Origin: Takakia lepidozioides
Lineage: Eukaryota; Streptophyta; Takakiopsida; Takakiales; Takakiaceae
Length of the DNA stretch: 64,000 bases
Assembly: GCA_030704615.1 (NCBI GenBank)
Contig: CM060732.1
Location: forward strand, 55,843,053-55,907,052
Direction: 5' to 3'
Position numbers and translations under genes: made by a program. Below are positions 34,571 through 44,873 of this stretch, piece after piece (the stretch's first letter is position 1; every line of letters begins with the position of its first letter). The notes beneath the pieces were generated by a model. The model did not search any database. It saw only the letters and a program-made list of their open reading frames with translations, and was not told the origin of the DNA.

Positions 34571-35344
34571 TTAACAGGGGTACAAACCACCAGTGTCATC
34601 TAGAACGCACAAGTTAGAAGTCTTAAAACAACACCCATTGCATTGTTGACATGGAACAGCATGCTTTACGTTGACATTGGATCCAATATCAGGTTGTGCT
34701 TGCCCTTGTATGATGGCAACCAGCTCGGCTTTCACCCAGGGAGGGCTTGACCAATTGTCGATCCAAAGGGCCTCCTTTGTGAGCTTATCTGGTGATCTTG
34801 GACTTCTCTGTGGAAGAAAACACTAGTGACCAGCTGAGCAGCAATAAGTTTGAGTTTAACCATAGCCTAGTATACCAGGCTACGACCACTAAAGCTCCAC
34901 GAGAATAACATCAATCAAGAGGCCACAGAACTAAATTGAATGATAGGGTCGTTTTCAAAGAACCAAAAGCACTAAAATCATGGTGCATCATGCCAGCTTC
35001 AATCAGAAAACAACCACTGTCCTGTTATCATAGTAATTGAAATGATTGGGTAGCAGCAGAGATAGCCTCACCTTATCAGCCCAGTTGTCCCACCACTGTG
35101 AAGCATCTGACATGAATTCTTGCCAAAGCTGTTCTATACTTTTTGCCTTGACTGCAAGTGAACGCGGGTGGTAAGGAACTCCTGGTCGTTCCAGTCTTAT
35201 AAAGAAATGATCATCTGGGCTTTTCCATAAAAGTCTCTCTCTCTTCTTTCCAGACACAGTTCGCTGACAGTGTAAAGTACATGGCCGAATTGGGGGACAC
35301 AGCGGCAATTCTGGAGTAAACGTGGTGTATTCTAGGATGGCCAT
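34571..35344 (-). CDS. OSB-like organellar ssDNA-binding protein, C-terminal exons (unit 3)
   Basis: Two exons read cleanly. The upstream one (ending 35073, GTGAGG donor) contains RLERPGVPYHPRSL and EQLWQEFMSDASQWWDNWAD then K. The next (34807-34571, acceptor TTCTTCCACAG) continues in phase with RSPRSPDKLTKEALWIDNWS then SPPWVKAEL and stops at 34571. Together these make a complete PDF motif, the plant-specific ssDNA-binding module of OSB proteins that suppress ectopic recombination in organelle DNA. The OB-fold and N-terminal exons should lie at 35.3-36.3 kb but I could not join them. The absence of stops and the good splice sites suggest this is the one functional OSB copy in the array. Confidence 0.6.
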
Positions 35345-36491
35345 ACCAGCCCTTACGTGAACTCACAATTCTCTGTTGCAAGATTGTCGTTAGTTGTGTG
35401 TGGAGACCCCACAACTTGCTCTGGGAGGGTTGATATCCTTCTGAGACCGTGCCCTCAGGAGTCTGATCACAGCCAACGGCCTGTAAGCCCTCAATTGCCA
35501 ACGACTACATCTCTACCGTTTACACACCCTAATAAGTGTACTGCAACGCGTGCTCCGCGCTGCTCCACCATGGACCACAGCAGTGTGCATAAGTACCTCT
35601 TCATCTCCTTTTCTCATACAACGCATGGAAAGACGAGAACCATACCAAAAGTTTCTACAGTACTTCAGGAGAAAACGGAGTTGATGGAAGAACAACAGTG
35701 AATCCAGTACACCCACGTTCCTCTACAGTCCTTGCCTGGGTGGACTTCTCTGCAAAATGGGATGATTCCTGCATACATTTTACAAACGCCAACCGAAGAA
35801 AACACTTACATGGCTATACCTCTCTTGGGCTGCCCTGGAGGAATCATGGCCATCATTTGCGATGGTATCCGGCCAAGCCTTGCAAAACCGGATGCCCATT
35901 TCAGCTCCACACATCTGCTACATGATGAGAAGCCTCCGTCCTCTTCACCGCAATTAGACGACCCGACGATGGGTATGGCCTCTCCCTGCGCGCTCAACAA
36001 GGCGGTAGAGCAGGCTGTCATCGCAAGCCAATAAAACACATACGGGAGTCAACAATCCTCACAATGGAAGCCCTTCAATGCCAACCTCACTTCCTAATCG
36101 GCAATACAGTGGTGAGTAGAATTTGGTTGATAACGTAACAGTTTGTGTTTGGAGAAACAGCATGTGATACTCAGTCGTTTCTAAACAGAGCTGCAGTTTG
36201 ACATCTCCTTCCATGGGTGACACGAAGGCCCCACCAAGCTCGGTGGTCATGCATCTCCACAATCGCCCACTTGGCAACGAAAGTGTTTGTATATAGCATC
36301 CAAAACATATCAGCCGTTTGACCACAAGCTTCCAGGCGAATTGTGCTACGGATTCTATTAGAATAGCACTGGACCTGAGGCGGTAGGAGAAAATAGGCTT
36401 ACTTCAATGTTCTCATCCCCACTTTCGCAGTATCCGCCCTGAAGTCATTCTTGGCAAAAGCTGGCTGTGTGGCTCTGGAGAAGCAGCTTCC
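35345..36491. other. Probable upstream part of the unit 3 OSB-like gene
   Basis: The stretch around 35880-36030 matches, on the same strand, the stretch at about 30850-31000 in unit 2 (CCCATTTCAGCTCCACA and CTGCGCGCTCA blocks), so the duplication extends here. The minus-strand reading VELKWASG/VELKWVSS is shared by both. I could not establish exon boundaries. Confidence 0.35.
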
Positions 36492-37019
36492 ATGGATAGT
36501 AACGTTGGGGCAGTTGCATTAGTTGCTCTAGGCTCATGGCTGCTGGCGAAGCTGGGCTACTCTTTGATCGCTGCCCCCAAGGCAGCCAGACACACTTTCT
36601 ATGTGCATGAGATTCGAGTGCCGCCAGTGCCCACATTGATTGCAGCAGCGGGACCAGGAGCTAATGATCTGACCCAGATCGGCTTCGGAAGTTTTCTCGT
36701 TTTTGACAACGAGATTAGAGAGGGCCCAGGTCGCGACAGCTTGCTCTTAGGGAGAGAAAGGGGGTTTGGTCCGATAAGTGATTTGCAGGGTAAAGAAGGA
36801 ATTCAGGTCACAAGCACCATGTTCTTCAATGCAGACTCAGGGCACAACGGAACCGTCACTTTTCATGGTAATCTGGGGGGCACTGACCCCAGGAGCGAGC
36901 TCCTGGTTGTCGGGGGTACTGGTGACTTTCGAGGGGTGCGAGGATATGCGTTAGTTGAAACTATCAGGGCGAATCCACTTGATTTTGTTTTTCGCTGGAC
37001 TCTCTACTTGTCGTCCTAA
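36492..37019 (+). CDS. Dirigent family protein
   Basis: Single-exon ORF of 175 codons. The first 30 residues hold a hydrophobic stretch (VGAVALVALGSWLLAKLGYS) suited to a secretion signal or anchor. The rest follows the dirigent beta-barrel pattern: FYVHEIRV, GFGSFLVFDNEIREGP, GRERGF, GHNGTVTFHG and the hallmark VVGGTGDFRGVRGYALVET. Dirigent proteins act in the apoplast, steering stereoselective coupling of phenoxy radicals or cyclising pterocarpan and lignan precursors; the specific product is unknown. Length is normal for the family (about 180). It is the only plus-strand gene inside the PPR/OSB array and is convergent with PPR unit 4. Confidence 0.88.
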   Translation: MDSNVGAVALVALGSWLLAKLGYSLIAAPKAARHTFYVHEIRVPPVPTLIAAAGPGANDLTQIGFGSFLVFDNEIREGPGRDSLLLGRERGFGPISDLQGKEGIQVTSTMFFNADSGHNGTVTFHGNLGGTDPRSELLVVGGTGDFRGVRGYALVETIRANPLDFVFRWTLYLSS

Positions 37020-38957
37020 TAAATTGGACTTGCTTTTTGAGTTCTTGCGAGTCAGTTTTCATCTCTACCCATTCTACCGTGTAATTTGTGTCATGTGGAG
37101 GACATCGTTGTCTCATGGTCTCATGGTCCCTGGCAATGCTTAGATTGGTCAAGTTGTAGATTTTGCAGAAGCGCATCTCCTCTCTTAAGCAGATCTTCTT
37201 TGAGCATGTGCGATCTATTCCGGTGAACTGAACCCATATCGTGATGATATTGGCTGGATCTGCTCAAGTCTTTCTGACATCCAGCCCTCGGTAATCTGTC
37301 GAGCAGACCACGTGAATAGTACTTTACAAAGAGAACTGCATCACTAGGCTCTCACACACCATGACCATATAGATCTTTCTAGGCTACATGCGGCAGTGGG
37401 TCAAAAGTAACACACTATCAACAAGAGCTCGTCTTATCTGCAGATTTTGATGAGAATATGTTGAACCGTTGCAGGATTTCATCAAGTGGATTCAGTTATG
37501 TCATACCCTGGTCCCAGCTCCTCTTTCTCCTGAAGTTCTCAGCTGAAGAGCAGGCCCCATAGGTCGCTCTTCCCTCGATGCTGTGGTCCATAAAACAGCC
37601 AAAACCTGAATACCACTATCCAGCTGCTCAACCCAACGGTTCAATCATCATGCTTAACACATTGACCTCAAGAAGAAATCCTTCTCTTCCTTCAACATGG
37701 AAAGGATTCTCTCTCTGGATGTCACCGATCCTCCTCACAGATTCATATACCAGTCAATGTTCTTCAGCACTAACTCGTACCACTAAATTAACAAGTGATT
37801 TGGCAGTCACTGACTCAAAAAAATCAGGTTACTGAGAAAAGCGCTAGAGAGTTGGCACTTGTAGACTCGGGTGTAGACTTATGAGGAGAGACAAGTCCAT
37901 TGGGCTCTCAAGAGTTGCTTGTTTGTCTCTTTCTGTCTGACACCCTTGTCGTGCTCCTTGTTGCCGAATGGATGAGTGGGATTTGTTTTCCTTTGTCTCT
38001 GAAGTAAAGGCATAACTGCTCTGGCACGTTGTGCCTTGTTGCTGTTGGAGGTGATTCGGCATATACTATGAGCTCGAGAAACTAGGGTTTTTCTGTTTTT
38101 GGTTCTATGAGTTAAATGTTTCTTCCTCACACAGACACTCAAATATCAATTCTAAAACTCATTTGAGCTCATATTTACTAGTACTTGCAAAGATCTCATG
38201 AACTTGCAGAATAAGCTGAAATGCAGGAAGATGATGAATCTGGGGTGTCTGTCGTTCTCCATATCTCTATATTCCACAAAAGTTGGAGCTGGTCAAGTAA
38301 TGTAAGGTCATCTACTTGCATGATGATAAGTCTCCCCAAGCATCCATCAATTCTCATCTCTGTCAGTGAGAAGCTTCACCCAAACAGCTCAGAGAAAGGA
38401 CAAATGTGCTAACCGGATGATCGATCTGATTGTCTAAATGTCATTGGCCCGTCTGATCGTTTGATTGTGTCATTGGCCCCTCCAATGGAAGACCAAGTCA
38501 CCTGAAGCCATTCTGTTCGATATGAAAGGGGCCCTGTCCAAACCTTGGTCTTCAAAGTCACCGAGTTTCTCTGTGAGAGTGGCCGAAAGCAATTGTTGGC
38601 TGGTAAGCTCACTATACATTTGATCATGCAAGTGTAAGTCCCATGGACTTCAAAACCATCTATGAATGCAGTCTCAAACAACCTAACCTGCTGACATCCA
38701 TACAGGTGAATGATTTGTTTTAGGCGTGGTGAGTTGCTCTGGGAGTGGTCTATTCTATGGACACTTTTGTTGAGGTGTAGGTCCTGTGATATAGATCCAT
38801 GTATCTTACAATTGAAGGTTTGCAATCACGTTCGGGAGAATGGAGTTTGACGTGCCCGAATGATCGGTATAGGTACTATCTCCACAGGTTGCACTCTGGT
38901 TCCTTTCAGACACACATGTCCTCCATGTTTTAGTCCTGCCAGCAGCAGCATAGGTGT
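37020..38957. other. Spacer with DYW-gene decay at its right end
   Basis: No gene is recognised in 37020-38800. From 38957 to about 38860 the minus strand still aligns weakly with the post-E region of the PPR family (a YAAAGR phrase, then positions matching the KEPG...IEV segment out of frame), after which similarity stops. Confidence 0.5.
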
Positions 38958-40979
38958 TCAGTGCAGCACATGAGCTGAACCATGTTGTGGATATCTGAGG
39001 AGGCATTTTGCCACACGTTCCCCTCTCTCCACATCACCGTGAATTCGGCAAGCACCAAGCAAGGCACCCCACAATGAAGCATCTGGTTCAATTGGCATAT
39101 TGTTAATGACGTCCTCTGCCTCATCCAATCGCCCAGCACGGGCAAAAAGATCCACCATGCAGCCAAAATGCTCCACTGTAGATGTGAGGCCATGATCTCG
39201 ACTCATGGAATCGAAGTAGTGACAGCCTTCATCCACTAGGCCTACATGGCTACATGCAGAGAGAAGACATATAAAGGTGATACCATCCGGCTTCGAGCCA
39301 TTCGGTTGCATTTGTTCAAATAGTTCCAAGGCCTCCCTACCACAGCCATGCTGAGCATAACCTGCAATCATCATGTTCCATGAGACCACATTTCGTAGCG
39401 CCATATTGTCAAACACTTGGCGTGCATCCTGTATCCTCCCACATTTGGCATACATGTCAGCAAGAGCAGTCTCCAAAACGACATCAGGTGCAATTCCAGC
39501 TTTGATGATGTCCGCGTGGACCTCCTTGCCCATTTCCAGGGCTGCCAGGCTGGCACACGCGTTGAGGACGCAAATGAACGTCACCCTGTCGGGCCTCCAT
39601 CCTTCCTGCTGCATGTGCCCGTACATCATCAAAGCCTCCTTACCACATGCATGTCGGGCATACCCTGCAATAATTGCACTCCAGGAGACCACATTTCGTT
39701 TAGCCATATTGTTGAACACTTGCTGCGCATCGTCCATGCTTCCACATTTGGCATACATGTCGACGAGGGAAGTCTCGAGAATGATATGTGGTGCAATTGC
39801 AGCTTGGATGATGTCAGCATGGACTTTTTTGCCCCTTTCCAGAGCTCCCATTCTTCCACACACATCAAGAACACAAATGAACGTGACCTCATCAGGCATC
39901 ACCCCTTCCTGTTGCATTTGCTCATAAATCTCCAAAGCCTCCCTACTGCCCCCTTGCTTAGCAAACCCGGTGATCATGGCACTCCATGTGAACACATTCC
40001 GTTCGGGCATATCATCAAACATTTGATGCGCACTGTTCATGCGTCCGCATTTGGCATACATGTCAACAAGGGCAGTGTCCAAGATAATATCTGGCACAAT
40101 TCCAACTTTCATGATGTCAGCATGGACCATTTTGCCCCTTTCCAGATCTCCTATGCTGGCACATGCGTTAAGAATGCAAACGAATGCAACCCGATCAGGT
40201 CTCACCCCTTCCTTTATCATTTGCTCATAGATCTCGAAAGCATCCCTATCACAACCATGCTGCACATATCCTGTGATCAGGGCGCTCCATGAGACTGCAT
40301 TTCGTTGGGCCATGTTATCAAACACCTGACGTGCATCCTGTACACTCCCACATTTAGCATACATGTCAGCAAGGGCAGTTTCCAGAATGATGTCAGTTGG
40401 AATTCCAGCTTTGACGATATCACCATGGACCTCTTTGGCCTTTTCCAAGGCTCCTAGGCTGGCACACGCCTTGACAACGCAAATAAATGTCACTCTGTTT
40501 GGCATCACCCCTTCCCGTATCATTTGCTTGTAAATCTCGAAAGCCTCCCTACCACACCCATGCTGAGCATATCCTGCCACCATTATAGTCCACGCAAACA
40601 CGTCCCGTTCAGGCATTTCATCAAACAATTGGCGTGCATCTGTCAGGCTCCCACACTTGGCATACATGTTGATAAGGTTATTGAGTAAAAAGATGCGTGG
40701 CTCTAAATCACTATGGATAATGTTGGCGTGCACCTGCTTTCCCATCTGTAGGTCTTTCATTTTGATGCACTCCTGCAAGAGATGGACATAAGCATTGGAA
40801 TCTTCCGAAATCTCTCGTTGGTCGAAAATGTCTTTACGCTGTCCTGCCCCATGTACTCTCCTGACATCCGCGTGGGTGCCCGAAAATGTCTTTATGACTC
40901 CTTTTCGTCCTCTTTCGAAAACAGTGGTCATGGTGGATGTCCCTAATTGAAGCAACTGTGACTGAATCAACTCTGCCAT
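38958..40979 (-). CDS. PLS-class PPR protein lacking the DYW domain (unit 4), truncated
   Basis: The ORF starts at ATG 40977-40979 (MAELIQSQ, aligned with the unit 3 start) or three codons upstream, and runs about 673 codons. It has a long, regular set of P-L-S repeats and an E motif (LLGACRIHGDVERGERVAKC), then ends HVLH-stop where the paralogues read [16 protein letters not shown]. The bases after the stop still encode YAAAGR in another frame, so a small deletion caused the stop and the DYW domain beyond it has decayed. The protein might work as an E-type factor recruiting a deaminase in trans, or be a pseudogene. Its repeats are free of stops over 2 kb, which argues that the loss was recent or tolerated. 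Confidence 0.8.
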   Translation of the reverse strand: MAELIQSQLLQLGTSTMTTVFERGRKGVIKTFSGTHADVRRVHGAGQRKDIFDQREISEDSNAYVHLLQECIKMKDLQMGKQVHANIIHSDLEPRIFLLNNLINMYAKCGSLTDARQLFDEMPERDVFAWTIMVAGYAQHGCGREAFEIYKQMIREGVMPNRVTFICVVKACASLGALEKAKEVHGDIVKAGIPTDIILETALADMYAKCGSVQDARQVFDNMAQRNAVSWSALITGYVQHGCDRDAFEIYEQMIKEGVRPDRVAFVCILNACASIGDLERGKMVHADIMKVGIVPDIILDTALVDMYAKCGRMNSAHQMFDDMPERNVFTWSAMITGFAKQGGSREALEIYEQMQQEGVMPDEVTFICVLDVCGRMGALERGKKVHADIIQAAIAPHIILETSLVDMYAKCGSMDDAQQVFNNMAKRNVVSWSAIIAGYARHACGKEALMMYGHMQQEGWRPDRVTFICVLNACASLAALEMGKEVHADIIKAGIAPDVVLETALADMYAKCGRIQDARQVFDNMALRNVVSWNMMIAGYAQHGCGREALELFEQMQPNGSKPDGITFICLLSACSHVGLVDEGCHYFDSMSRDHGLTSTVEHFGCMVDLFARAGRLDEAEDVINNMPIEPDASLWGALLGACRIHGDVERGERVAKCLLRYPQHGSAHVLH

Positions 40980-41173
40980 CCCGTACATCTCAAAACCCTT
41001 GGTTACAAACCTCTACCCTCAAAGTCACATAATATATCTCAAAGATCTCATTAATTCAAACAAATGTCTCTCCTCGAAGACAGGTTTCCGGCTACTTCTA
41101 ACAGGGTTCAAGACTACTGCAGTCCACCCCTTAGAGTACATCGTACCAATTCTATCTAGTGGAGTTGGATTCT

Positions 41174-41502
41174 TCAATCAATACCCGTTCTACGCTCAGC
41201 CTGAAGCTCCATAGTGTCCGCATTCACAATAGAATCATCACCAGATTGTGCTCGGTCTTGTATCATGGCAGACAGGTCTGCTTTTACCCAGGGAGAGTTC
41301 GACCAGACCTGGAAGAAACAAGAGAGAGGAAGGGATTGAGTGATTCTGGTGCCAAATTTGCTTGGCCCAATTCCTCTGCTGATTTCTTCATTTCCTCCAT
41401 GCATGCAAGCGCCTCCTGCGCATGTGGATCCGTAAGAAACCCCGGCACGATCACAGACTTGGAATCATGTTGAGCAACTACACACGTGTACTCAGTGCAC
41501 AT
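41174..41502 (-). pseudogene. OSB-like PDF-motif exon (unit 4), partial
   Basis: After a good acceptor (GTTTCTTCCAG near 41309) the minus strand reads VWSNSPWVKADLSAMIQDRA then a stop at 41174. This aligns with the last OSB-like exon of unit 3 (WSSPPWVKAEL). The LW part of the motif is missing. The open stretch upstream (41502-41310, TEYTCVVAQHDSK...) is not OSB-like and is unassigned. A LINE poly(A) end sits 25 bp further upstream, so the 5' part of this copy has been separated or lost. Confidence 0.5.
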
Positions 41503-41526
41503 TTCTACAATTCGAATATGGCGATC

Positions 41527-43600
41527 CTTTTCCTTTTTTTTTTTTAAATAGAATGGGGATGGAGGCCTGGCAGTTGATCAAAATTAAATAAGGACAGGGA
41601 AAAGATAACCCTGTGAAGGCCATGAAGGCAAACAAAGGGGATACTACCCCGTAACAAAGGTCCTCCTTTTCTGTTATGCATAATAAAATTCCTAGACCGC
41701 CACTTTTCTCCTTCATATATGGTTGTCGCCAGGAGACTAAAGCCTTTTGTTCTGTCCCACTACATGGACCCCCATATGAAGTTCCTAATGAGCTGACCAA
41801 TTTGCTGGTAAAGCGATTTGCCCGGGTCCCAGACTGAGGAAATAAACCGAGTTGAGGAAAGCAACATCTGATTTCCTATGAGCACTCTCCCAGCTACTGT
41901 AAGGCGAGTTGAGCACCAATAATTCAGCTTGGCCTTGAGTTTAGTGATTACAGGCAAAATGCGTTGCTGAATAGTGAGCCCTGTTCCGAACTGGTGCCCC
42001 AGAAGGTTGTGAGCTTCACCTTCTCGAAGCCGATGGATCCCAAGGTCCAGACCCCACGGTCAGTTGTGGGGGGCTGATCCTAAGCCCAATCTCAAAAGTA
42101 AACCCACTGTCTTTGACGAATTGACCGCAAATCCAGCAAAAATCCCCAAGGCATTGCAAGGCAGCCCTAATAGGTGCCAGAGATTAGTTTTGAAGAAAGA
42201 GGACGGTATCATCCGCATACATGGAGTTTTAGATGAGCAGCAGGATTAAGGTCAATTTCACACACCAAAGGCAAGAGTCCAGATAATGTCCCAGGCTGTC
42301 CGCAGCTATTACAAACACGAAAGGAGACAGAAGGCAACCTTGTCTAACTGATCTCATGAGAGGGGAAGTCTCAGAGAGAACCCCATTAGTGACAACTCGG
42401 CTGGAAGCAGAGGTCAGTATTATCTTGACCCATGAAATGAATGACGTCCCAAACCCCACTTTCTCTAATACTTGAAAGAGGAAAGACCACTAAATCATAT
42501 CAAAGGCCTTCTTGAAATCTAACATTAGAATTGCCAATGGGTGGAGGGAGGCTCTGCCATCTAAGAGTCTCATTAACCAACACCAAGTTGTCTAGGATCA
42601 TTCGCCCTTTAATAAAACCCGTTTGCTCGGGTTTAATAAGGTATGGGAGTATACCTTGAATACGTAGAGCCAAAGCCTTGGCAATTATTTTATAAGCGGA
42701 GTTGAGGAGAGTTATTGGCCGGTAGTTGGAGAGGCATTTTCTGTTCCCTCTTTTGTAAATCAAAGTGATGACCCCTGCTGATGGCTGAGATGGCATGATA
42801 CCTTTAGATATTATTGGCCATCAGACAAGAATTGTCACTTACTATTTCCCAAATGACACTATAAAACTCAATTGGAAGTCCATATGGGCCTGGGGCTTTA
42901 TCCTTACCCAATTGCTCAAGTGCCTGAGTGAATTCCGATTGAGACAGCTGCTCATTTAAGAAGAGACCATTTTATTCCCGCATGAATGCACAAAGATTCA
43001 ACCTTGGCATTGAGCAGGTTCTCAAATTGTTCTGTGGGGTCCACAAGTCCCCCTTCCAACCTCTGTTGACACACTAATATGCACTTAGTGAGAGCGGCTT
43101 CTTTTTGCCTTCGCATGGTGGCCGAATCCCCGGAAAGCGACCGTCAAGACTTTCCACAAGCTGCTAACTTCTGCAGAAAACGAAGTGCGGGAGAGAGAGT
43201 ATCCTGAGCAGACGCAGACCAGATCGATTTTAATACCGCTAGACATTGCCGGTTATGCAGCAATGAGCTGTTATCTTGAAGTAGAATCTCCCTCTAATTC
43301 TGCGGCCAGGAGTGCTAACTGCTAGTCTAACCAATGCATGAGCAGAATAGGATCGATAGGTTGAGGGGTGGTCCATCCAGTGACCGTGGCTGGAAGGGAG
43401 AAATATAAACTTAGAACGCTTGTCATGTGGGTGTAAAACAGAATTCCACGAATAGGTGTCATGACAGTCCCAGCGGGCATGTGGGAGCTGTACAAAGCCG
43501 ACCCATAAAGAACCACGTTTCCCCCGAGAACCCACCCTTTCGAGGAATTGCTTTCTAGAGCGCTTTTGCATGCTGCACATGCCAAAGTTAGCTAAGGGGC
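41527..43600 (-). mobile_element. L1-type LINE, decayed
   Basis: On the minus strand, successive broken frames give LINE ORF2 in order. They are LGKDKAPGPYGLPIEFY (about 42930-42870), YRPITLLNSAYKIIAKALA and QTGFIKGRMILDNL (42796-42500), VRQGCLLSPFVFVIAADSL (42459-42270), the YADD catalytic box (about 42221-42210), and the late WSTRLTVAGRVLIGNQ-like block (41957-41760). Each piece is in a different frame or ends in a stop. A T-run at 41533-41546 is the antisense of the poly(A) tail and marks the 3' end. Upstream of about 43250 only weak endonuclease-linker similarity remains, so the 5' limit is approximate. Confidence 0.88.
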
Positions 43601-44873
43601 CCAAGAAAGACCGAGAGCCTGAGAATCGAGACAAACTGTTGCCCCTTGCGAACAGAGAGAGGGCTGGCAGAACACGCTCAGCTTCAGTCGACTTAGACAG
43701 CAGGACATAACATCTCTTTGAGTTTAGTGGGTCCATAAAGTAAAGGAAGAGAGGGGCAAGAGTGGGGCAGGGAGAGTAAGCAAAGCTTACCATAGTAGCC
43801 GATGGTGAGACCAGATTCACTGGGGTCTCAGCCAAAGCGAGAGCATGAGCATTCATTCCGTCCAAGCAAGGACTCAGAGGACCGGAGGAGCAATAGTACT
43901 CCGCGACGGTGTGGCTACAATGGCGCGCATCAGTTTGATTCCCAGATTCTGAACCTTCAAGCAAACATATGTGGTGCTGATCAGGCCCACGAAGTTGCCA
44001 GTGTCTTGGATGGTGGTCTCATGAGAGAATGCAAAACCTCGCAGATAAGTTGAGAAAGTATGGCGAAGCATGCACAGTACCAAAGAAACTTACTGTTCAG
44101 CCTCGAAATCACTTTGATCAACACAGGAACTTCAACCTAAGTTCCAATGAAGTGTGTAGGGATGCTTGGGATGCATCACTTCAAGGCCTCCCTCTTCCTT
44201 CTCCATGGTTACAAGTTACAACCCAAGTAGGTGCACGTATTATGGTGACTTGTGAACAATTCATATTACTCCAAGCAAATGAGGTCTATTGAAAATTGTT
44301 CCAACTACAAAAAGATGGGGCAGATGAAGAGCTTTCCAATGGTATCTTTACCTTCTAAAATCGGTACAATCCTCACAAGTTCCAAAGAACAAGGTGTGCC
44401 ACACTATTGGTAAAATCACTGGTGTTTCTGCCTTTCTACCCAACCTTGCTTTACTCAATTGAAGTTCAGTGCCCAACATGTGTCCACATCCATACAGACA
44501 GCGGTAATGACAAAAATGAGATCAATGAAATGTCACACACTCACTAGATCAGCCAGCATTCAACTGCATGTCTGAAACTTGCAGGGGAGCAATTAATTAT
44601 TTCAATTGGGTGAACAGCAGTCACAGAGGCTTTTATAGTTTCTATAGCAATGATAGCACTCAGCCTCCTTGGAACATCATTCAAGTGTCAATAGGCATGG
44701 CTAAGGAGCTTGGGGCAAAATACTTCCTAGTTAGTTCTACAAAAACTCGTCTGTTACTGAAACTTTTGCAAGGTTCCTTAGTGCAAAATTGGGTGGCAGA
44801 TTGTCCAGGCAGAAGCCCCTGTTTAGTGAAGTACATCACACTACTCTACACAGGCAAGAAACTTTGCAGACGC
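43601..44873. other. Spacer between LINE and GTF3C2-like gene
   Basis: Contains an 87-codon plus-strand ORF at 44029-44292 without recognisable family features, and presumably the 3' UTR of the GTF3C2-like gene on the minus strand. I see nothing else. Confidence 0.35.

Noticed and set aside
39373-40292. Plus-strand frames of 184 and 291 codons opposite PPR unit 4.
   Set aside because: They mirror the tandem PPR repeats on the minus strand, recur opposite every PPR gene, and have no family features of their own.
43239-43964. A 241-codon minus-strand frame at the LINE 5' side.
   Set aside because: Only scattered similarity to LINE linker sequence appears in other frames; this frame itself matches nothing and is probably chance openness in decayed LINE DNA.
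44029-44292. An 87-codon plus-strand ORF with a plausible start.
   Set aside because: It has no recognised domain, no upstream or downstream exons, and lies next to decayed LINE and 3' UTR sequence.
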